Part shown: positions 25,730-35,959 of the stretch, in pieces | Layout: each line of letters starts with the position of its first letter | How positions within the stretch are numbered: the stretch's first letter is position 1 | Source of the DNA: JAGDZR01 sp049115695 | Lineage (GTDB): Bacteria; Bacteroidota; Bacteroidia; Cytophagales; Cyclobacteriaceae | Direction of reading: 5' to 3' | DNA: 64,000 nucleotides | NCBI GenBank assembly: GCA_049115695.1 | Contig: JAGDZR010000003.1 | Coordinates: forward strand, 310,001-374,000 | Translations under genes and position numbers: made by a program | Notes under the pieces: generated by a model | Databases searched by the model: none | Seen by the model: the letters and a program-made list of their open reading frames with translations, nothing else | Told to the model about the DNA's origin: nothing

Positions 25730-27795
25730 AAAAATTGTGGTGGATCATGGTGGTGGCGCTAGCCTGTACACCAGCAAAGAAAGACGAAATGACTCAAAAT
25801 AGATTAGCAAATTCTGCTTCACCGTATCTTTTACAACACGCAGATAATCCTGTTGATTGGTACCCCTGGGGAGAGGAAGCGCTGGAGCGTGCTAAAAAGG
25901 AAGATAAACCCATCATCGTCAGTATTGGTTACAGCAGTTGCCACTGGTGTCATGTGATGGCCCATGAATCATTCGAGGATGACAGTGTAGCTCAAATCAT
26001 GAACGACAATTTTATCAATATAAAAATTGATCGAGAGGAAAGACCAGATATTGACCAGGTCTACATGGAAGCTGTTCAGGCAATGGGATTGAACGGTGGA
26101 TGGCCACTCAACGTTTTTCTTACCCCAGATCAGAAACCTTTCTATGGTGGCACCTATTTTCCGCGTGATGGGTGGATTAGGCTACTTGGAAGTGTTACAG
26201 ATACATTCGGGAAAAACAGGGAAAAACTAGAAGAGTCAGCTCAAAAGATAACCGATGCACTCAATGTAGATGCTGCTCAACAGTATTATATGAGCCCTGA
26301 GTCAAAAGTTACTTTGGATAATTTAAGGCAGGGGTATCAAAAATTGGCTGGGAACTTTGACCTTGAATTTGGCGGAGTAAGAAAAGAGGCGAACAAATTT
26401 CCCATTCCTACCTTATGGCAGTATCAGTTGAATCTGCATTACCTCACAATGAACGATGATATTATGAAGCATCTATTGTTCACATTGGAGAGGATTGCAA
26501 ATGGTGGAATTTATGATCAGATTGGTGGAGGATTTGCTCGCTATTCAGTCGATACAGAATGGCACGTTCCACATTTTGAAAAGATGTTGTATGACAATGG
26601 GCAATTGCTTTCTCTTTACTCGCAAGCCTACAAATTGTCTCCCAATCCAAAATTCAAAGAAGTTGTATTTGAGTCAATCGAATGGTTGCAACGTGAAATG
26701 CTGGATAGCACCAGTGGATTCTATGCAGCGCTGGATGCAGATAGCGAAGGTGAAGAGGGTAAGTTTTATGTCTGGAGCATGAAAGACGTTGTTAACCTTT
26801 CAGGAAGTGACTCTTCGATGATCTGCGAATACTATGATGTTAAATTAGAAGGGAATTGGGAAGCAACGAATGTTTTAAGAGTAGTTCGAACCAAAGATGA
26901 AATGCTTGGCAAGTATGGCATCAGTAGTGAAGCGTTTGATCAACGTATTAAAGCATTCAAAAAGACAGCTCTATTAGAAAGAGCCAAGCGAGAAAAACCC
27001 GGATTAGATAACAAGATCATTTCGGGCTGGAATGGTATGGTGCTAACCGGTATATTGGATGCCTATCAAACATTTGGTGACTCATCCTTCCTAATGCTTG
27101 CAAAGGACAATTACACCTTTCTAACGACCCAGATGATCAAAGATGGAAAATTAGAACATGTGTATCAACAAGGCGTTCAAGGCTTTGCAGAGGATTATGC
27201 TGCTGTGATTCAGGCCTTGATCAAATATTATGAAACGACTTTTGAAAATGAAGCATTAACCTTTGCTGAGCAGCTTACAAAACAAATGCTGACGCAATTT
27301 CTTGATAAAGCTGATAATATGTTCTTTTACACAGCACTAGATGCTGAAGGTTTGATCGCGAGAAAAAAGGTAGTGCTGGATAACGTGATACCATCTTCCA
27401 ATTCGGTTATGGCTGAAAATCTGATTAAACTTGGAACCCATCTCGACAAAAACAATTACAAGACATTGGCCCAATCAATGATTGATCAAGTGAGTGAGAT
27501 GATCATCGAGGAAACAGGATTCATGGCTCAATGGGCAAGTGCCGCGACATTGCTGATGAAACCATTCCCTGAAATTGCAATTGTAGGAGAAAATGCAATG
27601 GAGGTAGCAGCGGATTTCAACAAACTCAACATTCCGCTCAAAACGATCAGCGCCAGTGTCCAGGAAAGTGATCTCCCTCTGCTTGAATACAAATCTCAAA
27701 TTGGTGATGGTGCAACCATTTATGTCTGTTTTAACAAAGCTTGCAAGTTGCCGGTCAATGATATTGAAAGTGCCATCAAACTGATACCGAGATAG
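25726..27795 (+). CDS. DUF255 / YyaL-type thioredoxin-domain protein, probable lipoprotein
   Basis: A short N-terminal signal ends in ALAC (Cys14), a weak lipobox. The family hallmark follows: NSASPYLLQHADNPVDW, then a thioredoxin-like segment SSCHWCHVM with CxxC at C72 and C75, and FLTPDQKPFYGGTYFP. The remaining about 450 residues are an alpha/alpha-toroid related to N-acylglucosamine 2-epimerases (IYDQIGGGFARYSVD, HFEKMLYDNGQLL, ALDADSEGEEGKFYVW, IISGWNGM). The 689-residue length is standard for the SSP411/YyaL family. Its reaction is not established. Translational overlap with GSCFA and only 6 bases to priA make it a middle operon gene. Confidence 0.88.
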   Translation: MKKLWWIMVVALACTPAKKDEMTQNRLANSASPYLLQHADNPVDWYPWGEEALERAKKEDKPIIVSIGYSSCHWCHVMAHESFEDDSVAQIMNDNFINIKIDREERPDIDQVYMEAVQAMGLNGGWPLNVFLTPDQKPFYGGTYFPRDGWIRLLGSVTDTFGKNREKLEESAQKITDALNVDAAQQYYMSPESKVTLDNLRQGYQKLAGNFDLEFGGVRKEANKFPIPTLWQYQLNLHYLTMNDDIMKHLLFTLERIANGGIYDQIGGGFARYSVDTEWHVPHFEKMLYDNGQLLSLYSQAYKLSPNPKFKEVVFESIEWLQREMLDSTSGFYAALDADSEGEEGKFYVWSMKDVVNLSGSDSSMICEYYDVKLEGNWEATNVLRVVRTKDEMLGKYGISSEAFDQRIKAFKKTALLERAKREKPGLDNKIISGWNGMVLTGILDAYQTFGDSSFLMLAKDNYTFLTTQMIKDGKLEHVYQQGVQGFAEDYAAVIQALIKYYETTFENEALTFAEQLTKQMLTQFLDKADNMFFYTALDAEGLIARKKVVLDNVIPSSNSVMAENLIKLGTHLDKNNYKTLAQSMIDQVSEMIIEETGFMAQWASAATLLMKPFPEIAIVGENAMEVAADFNKLNIPLKTISASVQESDLPLLEYKSQIGDGATIYVCFNKACKLPVNDIESAIKLIPR

Positions 27796-27801
27796 GAATA
27801 A

Positions 27802-30267
27802 GTGTGGTATGCAGAAGTAATATTACCCCTGCCACTTGAAGGCACATTTACCTATCGATTTCCTAATCATCTTTACCATGATGACCTTGTCGGTTGCAGG
27901 GTAACTGTCCCGCTTGGGAAACGAAAATATTATACTGGTGTGATCTGCCAAATCTCTGACAAGGCGAAGGTTGAGTACACCCTTAAAGAGGTCACAGAAT
28001 TATTGGATGACTCCCCTATTCTAACGGCCAATCAGCTTACGTTTATCAGGTGGCTGTCTGCCTACTACATGGCAGCAATTGGTGACTGCTACAATGCCAC
28101 TTTGCCCTCTGGCCTGAAACTATCAAGTGAATCCTTTATTGGAGCTATTTCGGATGCAGAGGTGGATTACAGTTCGCTTTCAGAGAATGAACGCATCGTC
28201 TTGCAGTTTTTAGAAAGCCAGGAACTTTCAACTGAAGAGGTCAAGAAAATTACCGGGCTGAAGCATCCCTATGCACTACTGAAAAGCCTAACAGAGAAAG
28301 GTGCTATCTATCATTATGAAAAAGTAAAAGACAAATACTCACCAAAAACCGAACAGCGAATCCGATTAGGTCAGCAGTATGTTGATGACGTCTTGCTCAA
28401 CGAACTTGCTCTGTCCCTTGAAAAGAAGACCAAACAATATGATGTATTGCTCGCTTATCTCAACAATGTTCCATTGTTGGAAGATCCATCAATGAATGAA
28501 AATGGATTAGCCAAAAAAGATTTTCTTACTGGACATGTTAGTGAGTCTTCTTTGAAAACGCTGATCAAACATGGCATATTCGAGCTGTGGCATCAGAAGA
28601 TTGACAGATTTTCGCTAGCACCAAACGAAGAAATTAAAGAAATTCCATTACTAACTGAAATTCAAGAAGTTACTCTCAAGCAAATCAAATTAGGGTTCGA
28701 GCACAAACTTGTTACATTATTCAAAGGCATTACAGGATCAGGTAAAACTGAAATCTATATGCATCTCATCCAAGAGATTGTTGATAATGGAGGAACAGCC
28801 TTGTATTTATTACCCGAAATTGCGCTAACCACACAAATCATCAGTCGATTTAGAAAGTATTTTGGAAATCGGTTTGCCATCTACCATTCGAGGTTTTCTG
28901 ACAATGAAAGAGTAGAAATCTACCAGAATTGTTTAGCTGGTAAATATGATTTCGTAATCGGTGTGCGTAGTGCTGTGTTTTTACCCCTATCCAATCTTCA
29001 ATTGGTCATTGTGGATGAAGAGCATGAACCCTCTTACAAGCAATATGATCCAGCACCTCGATACCATGCCAGAGATGCTGCGATCTACCTCGCCCAGTTG
29101 CATCAGGCTAAAGTTTTGTTGGGCAGTGCCACTCCTTCCCTTGAGAGTTATCACAATGCACAAGAAGACAAATATGCCTATGTAACTTTGGATCATCGTT
29201 ATGGAGATCAACCCTTACCGAAAATTGAAGTTCTTGACATCACCAAAGCAAGGAAGCAGCGTCGGTTAAAAGGCAACTTTTCTGATGATCTCCTGGAGCG
29301 CATACAGCGGTCCATTGACAACCAAAAGCAGGTTATACTTTTCCAGAACCGCAGAGGTTACGCGCCTTATGTGAGCTGCGATGATTGTCAGCATATTCCA
29401 AATTGTCCCAACTGCGCTGTAAGTCTCACCTATCACATTTATCAAAATCAATTGATCTGCCATTACTGTGGGTTTAAACAAGCACATGGTAGCAGCTGTG
29501 AAAAATGCAACTCTAATCAAGTAAGAACAGTTGGAACTGGTACAGAACAAATTGAAGAGGAACTTTCCGTGCTTATGCCAAATATCAAAATCAAGCGCAT
29601 GGACTTGGACACGACCCGTAACAAGTATAGTTATCAGCAGATCATAGACGATTTCGAAGCTGGAGAAATTCAGGTGCTTATCGGTACACAAATGATCAGC
29701 AAGGGGCTGGACTTTGAACATGTAGATCTTGTTGGGTTATTTGATGTGGATCGAATTATTCATTTTCCTGATTTCCGATCACATGAGCGAGCATTTCAGT
29801 TGATGACTCAAGTTAGTGGCAGATCCGGGCGAAAGCACGAAAGAGGAACGGTTATGATGCAAACGAAGGACCCTGAGCAACCCATTCTCAACCAAATACG
29901 TGAGGGACATTTAGACATTTTCTATGCTCAGGAATTAGCTGAGAGAAGAAGTTTCAAATACCCACCCTATCATCGATTGATCAATATAATCGTGAGGCAC
30001 AAGGATAAAACTACCGCCATGCAAGCAAGCAATAAGCTGACGATGTTGTTAAAAACAGAATTGCATGAGCACCGGGTTTTTGGACCTATCGAACCGCTTA
30101 TTGGGAGAATTAGAAATTACTATATTTTTGAAATACTGGTGAAACTTGAGAAGCATCAATTAAATCATGCCGCCGTGAAGCAATTTATCAGTTCATCTAA
30201 AGATACATTATTAGCTTTGCCGACGTTTAAAACAGTGCGGATACATTTTGATGTAGATCCTCTCTAA
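27802..30267 (+). CDS. priA: Primosomal protein N' (replication restart helicase)
   Basis: PriA rebuilds stalled replication forks by recognising branched DNA and loading the replicative helicase. The 821 residues show the N-terminal 3'-end-binding domain (LPLPLEGTFTYRFP), Walker A GITGSGKT (309 to 316), the DEEH box (405 to 408), GSATPSLES, and a zinc region with CDDCQHIPNCPNC plus CHYCG and CEKC (about 530 to 575). The helicase motif VSGRSGRKHERG is also present. The start is GTG at 27802, because the very conserved first residues (WYAEVILPLPL) begin there. It is longer than the E. coli protein owing to a winged-helix-like insert near residues 120 to 280. Confidence 0.95.
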   Translation: MWYAEVILPLPLEGTFTYRFPNHLYHDDLVGCRVTVPLGKRKYYTGVICQISDKAKVEYTLKEVTELLDDSPILTANQLTFIRWLSAYYMAAIGDCYNATLPSGLKLSSESFIGAISDAEVDYSSLSENERIVLQFLESQELSTEEVKKITGLKHPYALLKSLTEKGAIYHYEKVKDKYSPKTEQRIRLGQQYVDDVLLNELALSLEKKTKQYDVLLAYLNNVPLLEDPSMNENGLAKKDFLTGHVSESSLKTLIKHGIFELWHQKIDRFSLAPNEEIKEIPLLTEIQEVTLKQIKLGFEHKLVTLFKGITGSGKTEIYMHLIQEIVDNGGTALYLLPEIALTTQIISRFRKYFGNRFAIYHSRFSDNERVEIYQNCLAGKYDFVIGVRSAVFLPLSNLQLVIVDEEHEPSYKQYDPAPRYHARDAAIYLAQLHQAKVLLGSATPSLESYHNAQEDKYAYVTLDHRYGDQPLPKIEVLDITKARKQRRLKGNFSDDLLERIQRSIDNQKQVILFQNRRGYAPYVSCDDCQHIPNCPNCAVSLTYHIYQNQLICHYCGFKQAHGSSCEKCNSNQVRTVGTGTEQIEEELSVLMPNIKIKRMDLDTTRNKYSYQQIIDDFEAGEIQVLIGTQMISKGLDFEHVDLVGLFDVDRIIHFPDFRSHERAFQLMTQVSGRSGRKHERGTVMMQTKDPEQPILNQIREGHLDIFYAQELAERRSFKYPPYHRLINIIVRHKDKTTAMQASNKLTMLLKTELHEHRVFGPIEPLIGRIRNYYIFEILVKLEKHQLNHAAVKQFISSSKDTLLALPTFKTVRIHFDVDPL

Positions 30268-30984
30268 ATGCGTCAAGGATTAATCTTTTTTATTTTTTCG
30301 ATTTATGCAATCAGTTGCCAGGACTGTGATGACTGTGATGGATATGTCACTGAGCCCAGGGCGCGATTTACATTCCTTGATCAAGACTCATTAAATTTGG
30401 TCAGTGAAGCAATTCAATTCCAAATTACACAAAGACAAAGTACCAATGATACCCTGAGCTATTTTGCAAGGACACTTGCAGAACATACAAGTACATTGAA
30501 CGTTCTACAGGATTCAATTGATGCTGGGAATGAATCATATCTGCCGATCTGGAGAGAACAATATGAGTTGTATCAATACGATTCGAGCCTTCAGGTGGCT
30601 TATCAGGAAACTAGTTTAGAAATAAATTTCTCAATTGATTCTTTAAACCAAATCAATTCAAGACTTAATGAAGGTGTTATACGTCTAGACACAGTTTATA
30701 ACTTGTTGAATGACCTGTACATTGTATTGGAAGACTCAACTGATATTCACAGTATTCCGCTTAATTACAATTCGAATCAATCAGCGATCAGGTTTCGGTT
30801 ATCCAATGAATATTTCGATATTTACCTGAGTCATACGAATGAAATATTGACTAATAACAGAGATCAACTAGTGGTGACTATGACTCAAATCGATACCATA
30901 AGTCATACCTTCCATAAAGTCGAAATTGATTGTCCCTCAAAATCTTGTGATCCAAATGCTGCGCTGTTTATTTGTTATTATTAG
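30268..30984 (+). CDS. Putative lipoprotein of unknown function
   Basis: The 238-residue product starts directly after the priA stop with no spacer. A signal sequence ends in AISC (Cys17), followed by a cysteine-rich start QDCDDCDGY. The mature part has a predicted beta region and a helical, Ser/Asp/Asn-rich middle (SLNLVSEAIQF, TSLEINFSIDSLNQINSRL), then DCPSKSCDPN near the end. I do not recognise a family with certainty. It overlaps the next gene by 29 bases, so both are likely made together. It probably faces the periplasm on the outer membrane. Confidence 0.65.
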   Translation: MRQGLIFFIFSIYAISCQDCDDCDGYVTEPRARFTFLDQDSLNLVSEAIQFQITQRQSTNDTLSYFARTLAEHTSTLNVLQDSIDAGNESYLPIWREQYELYQYDSSLQVAYQETSLEINFSIDSLNQINSRLNEGVIRLDTVYNLLNDLYIVLEDSTDIHSIPLNYNSNQSAIRFRLSNEYFDIYLSHTNEILTNNRDQLVVTMTQIDTISHTFHKVEIDCPSKSCDPNAALFICYY

Positions 30985-31642
30985 TAGTCTGATTTTGGTG
31001 GGGTCAGTAAATGCCCAAGAAGAAATTGACTCAACAGTATCCAAAACAAGGGTTCTTACCCCTCGACTTTACCTGGACTATGGGAAGGTACTTATGTTAT
31101 GGTATCCTGAATCCAAGAAATATGAGGGAGGTGCTGAACTGATGGTATTTGAGCGCATTCAACTCATTGGCGAAGGAGGTTATTCAATTTATCGCCCGGA
31201 TGAACATATCAAAAACATGGATTATTCGGTGAGCGGAAACTTTTTCAGATTAGGAATTGGATATCTTGGCAACATTGACCCCAAAAACAAAATCGGACTT
31301 GGACTTAGATATGCCATGGCCATGATAGAGCAAGAAGGTACTGCAACAATCAATTCAACAAGCGGGTTTAATGAACCACGCATACAGGAATTTGAAAATG
31401 CCAGATTAAAAACCAACTGGATGGAAATTGTGATCAACTCGGAGAAAAAGGTTATGCTCAAGAAAAATGATCCAGCTTCCTGGCTCAATAATCGCCTAAG
31501 CCTCGGGATTATGTTTCGGTATAAAATTCTCATGGAACACCCTACCCTTTCTCCAGTGGATTTATACGCCATTCCGGGCTATGGAAAAACCGTTAATAAG
31601 CAAGTTTTTGCGGCTAATCTGTTTTTGAAAGTGAATTTTTGA
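30956..31642 (+). CDS. Outer-membrane protein resembling DUF6048 family
   Basis: Counted from the ATG at 30956, a signal peptide (MLRCLFVIISSLILVGSVNAQ) is followed by about 207 residues that look like a small beta-barrel: alternating strands with Gly and aromatic residues (RLYLDYGKVLMLW, LIGEGGYSIYRP, FFRLGIGYLGNI, KIGLGLRYAMAM, FAANLFLKVNF), ending in Phe. The pattern and the lipoprotein partner upstream recall the DUF6048 family of Bacteroidota; that name is from memory and unconfirmed. I chose the internal ATG because the longer frame (30926) puts ten unrelated residues before the signal peptide. Confidence 0.65.
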   Translation: MLRCLFVIISSLILVGSVNAQEEIDSTVSKTRVLTPRLYLDYGKVLMLWYPESKKYEGGAELMVFERIQLIGEGGYSIYRPDEHIKNMDYSVSGNFFRLGIGYLGNIDPKNKIGLGLRYAMAMIEQEGTATINSTSGFNEPRIQEFENARLKTNWMEIVINSEKKVMLKKNDPASWLNNRLSLGIMFRYKILMEHPTLSPVDLYAIPGYGKTVNKQVFAANLFLKVNF

Positions 31643-31752
31643 CTTTAGCTAAAATAATACCTGGCTTTCAGAATCTGTGGTCCTACCATTTACCATCCCC
31701 TGGAGTCGTTCTCGGCAGGGAATCTTTTACGCATTACTAGAGAAAACAGGTA

Positions 31753-31767
31753 CGGATTATAAATCCG
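31753..31767. repeat. REP-like palindrome in a 182-base intergenic gap
   Basis: Perfect hairpin CGGATT-ATA-AATCCG. The flanks (GGTA before, CGCGCC after) resemble the RAYT-associated palindromes often seen between Bacteroidota genes, but the similarity is from memory. Another short inverted pair, CCCTG/CAGGG, lies upstream at 31698-31720. I see no second copy of the palindrome in this window and no transposase. Confidence 0.4.
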
Positions 31768-31824
31768 CGCCAGATAGTTGCTGTTATTAGTTCGGTTGAT
31801 AAAAGATGTGAAGCTTATCAAACC

Positions 31825-34800
31825 TTAAACCAGATACTCTGATGGTTGCTTCCCAAAGCGTTCTTTAAAGCTCTTGGTGAAATGGCTTAGATAGTTGAAC
31901 CCTACTGCGTAAGATACTTCAGAAACTGTTTGAAGTGTCGACTGCTCTTCAAGCAAGGTCCTTGCGGTTCTCAACCTGTACTCTTTCACATAGCCCATCA
32001 CCGACAAACCTGTATTGACCTTTACCTTACGATACAACGAACGTTCGCTTTGATTTACTGAGTCTGCTAATTGTTCCGTTGTGATAGCTTCTTTGATATG
32101 CGCTTCGATGTATTGATCAACTCTGGTTTTGAGCTTAGAGGGAAAATCTTTCCATTCTATGTCCTCAGGATTAATGGATTCTTCAGAGATGTATTCTTCT
32201 CGTTGCTTACGCGTAAACAATAGATTCTTTATCCTAACTAATAATTCCTCTTGACTAAATGGCTTGAACAGATAGTCATCAACACCCAGGTTGAGTACGT
32301 TGATCTTGTCCTGCTCACGCGCTCTGGCTGTTAGGAATATGATCGGCAACTTAGAATATCTATCTGAGTTTTTAAGTTCAACTGCCAATTCATATCCATC
32401 CATATTAGGCATCAAATAATCTGTGATGATTAGATCAGGGACTTCCTCTTGCAAAAACTCAAGTGCCCGCTCTCCATCCTCAACCGTGGAGACATTGTAA
32501 GATGAGGACAGTATGCTTGACACGAACTGGCGCATCTCTGGATTGTCCTCGACTAACAAAATATGCTCTAATGAACTTGATACATGGTCTTCATCATGTG
32601 GAAGTTTAATACCTGGTTCATACAATGGGTATTTATCCTCTAGTGATGATGAAGATATTGGCTCTGCAACAATTTCATTTGGAGACAGGTGTTGAGATCC
32701 TTTTAAGAACTTGATGGTAAAAACTGCACCGTTATCATTTCTCGCACTGGACTCTCCATGATGTAACTGTACAAGTTCTCTTACCAAGGCAAGCCCTACT
32801 CCAATGCCTTCTCCACTTTTTAAAGTTGGACTTTGGTAAAAACGATCAAAAACGATTGAAGGATCCGTTTCATTTATACCGTTTCCCGAATCCTTCACTT
32901 CAATAATTATGTTGTCTCCATCCTCACTGAGGATTACTTGAACCCGTCCTCCTTCGGGAGTGAACTTAAATGCGTTTGATATCAGGTTGATCATGATAGT
33001 CTCCACCTTGTCCTCATCCCAATAACACTTCAAGCCAACGCCTAAATCTTCCTTAAGTTCAATGTTTTTGTCCTCAAAACGTGAGGAGAAAAAAGCTAGC
33101 ACTTTCCTAACGGTGATTGCAGGATCGGTTTCAAACGCTTTTAGTTTTATCCTCCCTCCTTCCAGCTTGGATATGTCCAAGATGCTAGTAACCATTTTGA
33201 TCAATCTCTCATGGTTTCGTTTTGTCACCGAAAGGTTGTTTGATAGTTTTTCAGTAAGCGTTCCGTATGCCCCATTCAAGGCTTGACTCACCGTTCCCAT
33301 ACTTAATGTTAGGGGCGTTCTCAATTCATGAGATATATTAACAAAGAATCGTCTCTTTAAATCATCTGCCTCGAGCAGCTTTTTGTGTTGCTCTTCAACC
33401 TTAGCTTTCTGAGAACTAATGACTTGGGTTCGATCTGCAACAATGGACTCTAAGTGCTTTTTTTCGGCAAGAAGTCGTCTCGTATTTAATTTTATTATTA
33501 ACCCAATAGCCAATATCACCGCAACCAAATAAATCAAATAGGCAAAAATGGATCTGTACCAAGGCGTAGCAATTATAAAATTGATTGACGTAGGTTTACT
33601 TTCTTTACCTAAAGCGTTCCTGGTCATCACCTCAAAAGTATATGCCCCAGGGTCAAGATTGGTGTAGTCTTTGAAAGTCTCTTGGGTCCAAGGCGACCAT
33701 TTGTCATCATCACCTTTAAGATGCCATCTGTAAAATGAATGTTTTTCGCCTTGATAGAAAGTAGATGAAAATGTAATTCGAATAGCATTTTCTTTGAAAG
33801 GAAACTCCAGTTTAACATCATCATTTAGTCCAAATCCACCGAAATAGATTGAATCAGAATACAGAGAGGAAATGGACGATACGTTGACTTGAAAATCATT
33901 GGTAGCATAAACCCTTGATGGATCAACATGAATAAAAGAATTAAGGGAGCCAATTACTATGTTTTCCTGATCAATTGTGGTCATGGAAATTGGCGTATAC
34001 TTTAGGAAATCTATTTTAGGAAGTATTGACTTTACATAGCCATCGTTTGTTTTCCAGAGCACGTTCAGTTCATCAGAAAAATAATAAACATTACTATCTA
34101 TATCGCTGGCAACTAACGAAATAGCCGTTTTTCCAATAACCGATGAAAACCTAGCATCTGGTCGAAAGCGATCATTGATTGAATCATAGGAATAGATACC
34201 TTCTGGAGTGATAAAACTTGGCCGAGAAAAAATAGTATGCAAATGATTCCCTTGATCAGAAGGCAGACCATCGACTCTACCGTATTTTTTATCTGTCATT
34301 AATTTTGACGTTTCCCGATCATACGTTAACCTAAAAACACCTTCACTTAAATTGCTTACCCAGATTTCATTACCTGATCCCTCATATATATACTTGGCAC
34401 TTAAAAAACTCGGGTCGAATTCCTTTTTGATCTTCCACTCTCCAGCTTCTCTGCTCAGGTGGAGTACTTTCCCCTTTAATGATCCAAAAACCAGATCCTC
34501 CGAATCATGATATTTGAACCCGCTCCAGAATATTTGATCAGAAGTACCCTCAATTTCCGATAGTCTAGTATCTCTAAGTTCCTTATTAGAAAATTTTTCC
34601 ATTAAAATGAAAATGGAGCTATCAGTTGTTAAAAAACCTGAGGCAATACCAGAAGTAATCTTTTCGAAATCGGGGGGACTAAAAACCTGGTATTGTAAAT
34701 TTTGCCAATTGCCCTTGTAGACCCCAGTTGGGGTACTGATATAAAGGTTTCCTTGGTATAGCTCAATATCACTTACAATTTCATCGATTCCCATTCTCTC

Positions 34801-35805
34801 ATCAAGTATGGAATAGGGAGAAAATAGGTCAATTTTTACAATTCCATTATTTGATGCGACCCAAAGGCATCCAGAGTCATCAAGATCTGAGGCAAATATG
34901 AAGTCATCAGGAATCCCTTTTGATTTATCAAGAAACTGAATAGGATTGCCGCTCATGTCTGTTATCAATAACCCCTTCCATGTGGATAGAATAATGTACT
35001 TTTCATTTAAGACATACCCATTCCGAAAAGAGGGTTCGCTCTTCAGAAATGCTTTTGTTCCTTCGTGAATTTCAATTTCTTGTTCGGTATCGAAATCAAA
35101 GAAGCCGTTAGCATTTATAACGATTGCTCTATCTTTTAAGCACACGAGCAGCATATCCCCAACCTCCGAATTATCTTTTATGGTGGTCCGTCTGATTCCC
35201 TTCCATTTCTTATTTTCAAGTTTATAAAGGGAGTCTTGAGCATAAGTATACATCGATTCATCCTTGATATGCAGAGCATATCCATTTCCGGGTACTTCAA
35301 GTATGTCAAATTCCTTATTTTCAGGATCGAAAATCATCATTTTACTCCTCGTGGAAAAGGAGACATGTTTTCCAACTGAAATGACCCTGCTAATATAGCT
35401 TTCGCTACTGCCCATTCCGGATTTCTCATGTAAGGAGACAAACTCAAGCATGCCGTTTTTGCTGCTTTTGAGATATCCCATATCATTAACAGCTCCAACA
35501 TAGATGGTACCGTCAATACCTTTAGCCAGACTATAAACAGCTCCAGCCTTTGGAAGAATTAACCTTGTCCAGTTATTACCATCAAAAACTAAGATACCAT
35601 GGTCATTGCCAAAATATATTCTTTGATCATTACCAATTATTACTGAAAAATTCTGGTTGCTAAACTGATAATCAGCCGGACCATAACTGGTCATAAACGG
35701 AAGACCAATACTTTTAACAGTTCCTTCTTGAGTGGACAGATTCGGCTGGGCAGTAGAAAATGTAAAAACAACCAGACATAAAAGAAGAGAACAGAACTTA
35801 GTCAT
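31825..35805 (-). CDS. Hybrid two-component regulator of HTCS type (copy 1)
   Basis: A 1326-residue chain combining sensor and response regulator. In order: signal peptide (1 to 19); periplasmic two-lobed Reg_prop beta-propeller (about 30 to 650) with GLWVAS-type blades; a Y_Y_Y domain (about 685 to 745); one membrane helix (about 752 to 772); HisKA with phospho-accepting H826 in NISHELRTPL; HATPase with N944 (NAFKF) and GVGLALVRELV; a receiver with D1129 (IITDYLMPNMDG) and K1181; and an AraC-type HTH (about 1240 to 1326) ending GKQPSEYLV. It senses a ligand outside and drives transcription. Its paralogue lies directly upstream. Target genes are inferred, not shown. Confidence 0.93.
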   Translation of the reverse strand: MTKFCSLLLCLVVFTFSTAQPNLSTQEGTVKSIGLPFMTSYGPADYQFSNQNFSVIIGNDQRIYFGNDHGILVFDGNNWTRLILPKAGAVYSLAKGIDGTIYVGAVNDMGYLKSSKNGMLEFVSLHEKSGMGSSESYISRVISVGKHVSFSTRSKMMIFDPENKEFDILEVPGNGYALHIKDESMYTYAQDSLYKLENKKWKGIRRTTIKDNSEVGDMLLVCLKDRAIVINANGFFDFDTEQEIEIHEGTKAFLKSEPSFRNGYVLNEKYIILSTWKGLLITDMSGNPIQFLDKSKGIPDDFIFASDLDDSGCLWVASNNGIVKIDLFSPYSILDERMGIDEIVSDIELYQGNLYISTPTGVYKGNWQNLQYQVFSPPDFEKITSGIASGFLTTDSSIFILMEKFSNKELRDTRLSEIEGTSDQIFWSGFKYHDSEDLVFGSLKGKVLHLSREAGEWKIKKEFDPSFLSAKYIYEGSGNEIWVSNLSEGVFRLTYDRETSKLMTDKKYGRVDGLPSDQGNHLHTIFSRPSFITPEGIYSYDSINDRFRPDARFSSVIGKTAISLVASDIDSNVYYFSDELNVLWKTNDGYVKSILPKIDFLKYTPISMTTIDQENIVIGSLNSFIHVDPSRVYATNDFQVNVSSISSLYSDSIYFGGFGLNDDVKLEFPFKENAIRITFSSTFYQGEKHSFYRWHLKGDDDKWSPWTQETFKDYTNLDPGAYTFEVMTRNALGKESKPTSINFIIATPWYRSIFAYLIYLVAVILAIGLIIKLNTRRLLAEKKHLESIVADRTQVISSQKAKVEEQHKKLLEADDLKRRFFVNISHELRTPLTLSMGTVSQALNGAYGTLTEKLSNNLSVTKRNHERLIKMVTSILDISKLEGGRIKLKAFETDPAITVRKVLAFFSSRFEDKNIELKEDLGVGLKCYWDEDKVETIMINLISNAFKFTPEGGRVQVILSEDGDNIIIEVKDSGNGINETDPSIVFDRFYQSPTLKSGEGIGVGLALVRELVQLHHGESSARNDNGAVFTIKFLKGSQHLSPNEIVAEPISSSSLEDKYPLYEPGIKLPHDEDHVSSSLEHILLVEDNPEMRQFVSSILSSSYNVSTVEDGERALEFLQEEVPDLIITDYLMPNMDGYELAVELKNSDRYSKLPIIFLTARAREQDKINVLNLGVDDYLFKPFSQEELLVRIKNLLFTRKQREEYISEESINPEDIEWKDFPSKLKTRVDQYIEAHIKEAITTEQLADSVNQSERSLYRKVKVNTGLSVMGYVKEYRLRTARTLLEEQSTLQTVSEVSYAVGFNYLSHFTKSFKERFGKQPSEYLV

Positions 35806-35865
35806 CCGATACTCGTCAAGATAATATATCTGTACTTGAGAATAACTGATTTTATGTAGAATGAT

Positions 35866-35900
35866 TAATCATCATTTTGAGTTGATGATTATAACTGTAG
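35866..35900. promoter_or_regulatory. Inverted repeat overlapping an orphan copy of the tail-collar promoter-like element
   Basis: In the 154-base gap between the two regulators, TAATCATCA (35866-35874) pairs with TGATGATTA (35883-35891). Overlapping it on the plus strand is TTTGAGT (35876-35882), 11 bases, then ACTGTAG (35894-35900). The same two heptamers at the same spacing occur upstream of tail-collar gene A (40098-40122). No operator repeat is nearby, and downstream DNA is the antisense strand of regulator copy 2. Confidence 0.35.
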
Positions 35901-35959
35901 ATACTTGGAATCAGAACATTGAATTCTCAAAACCTAACATGGACCCGGCACCACATAAA

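Noticed and set aside
31643..31824. Degenerate transposase fragment
   Set aside because: No frame longer than a few dozen codons and no recognisable motif; only the palindrome remains.
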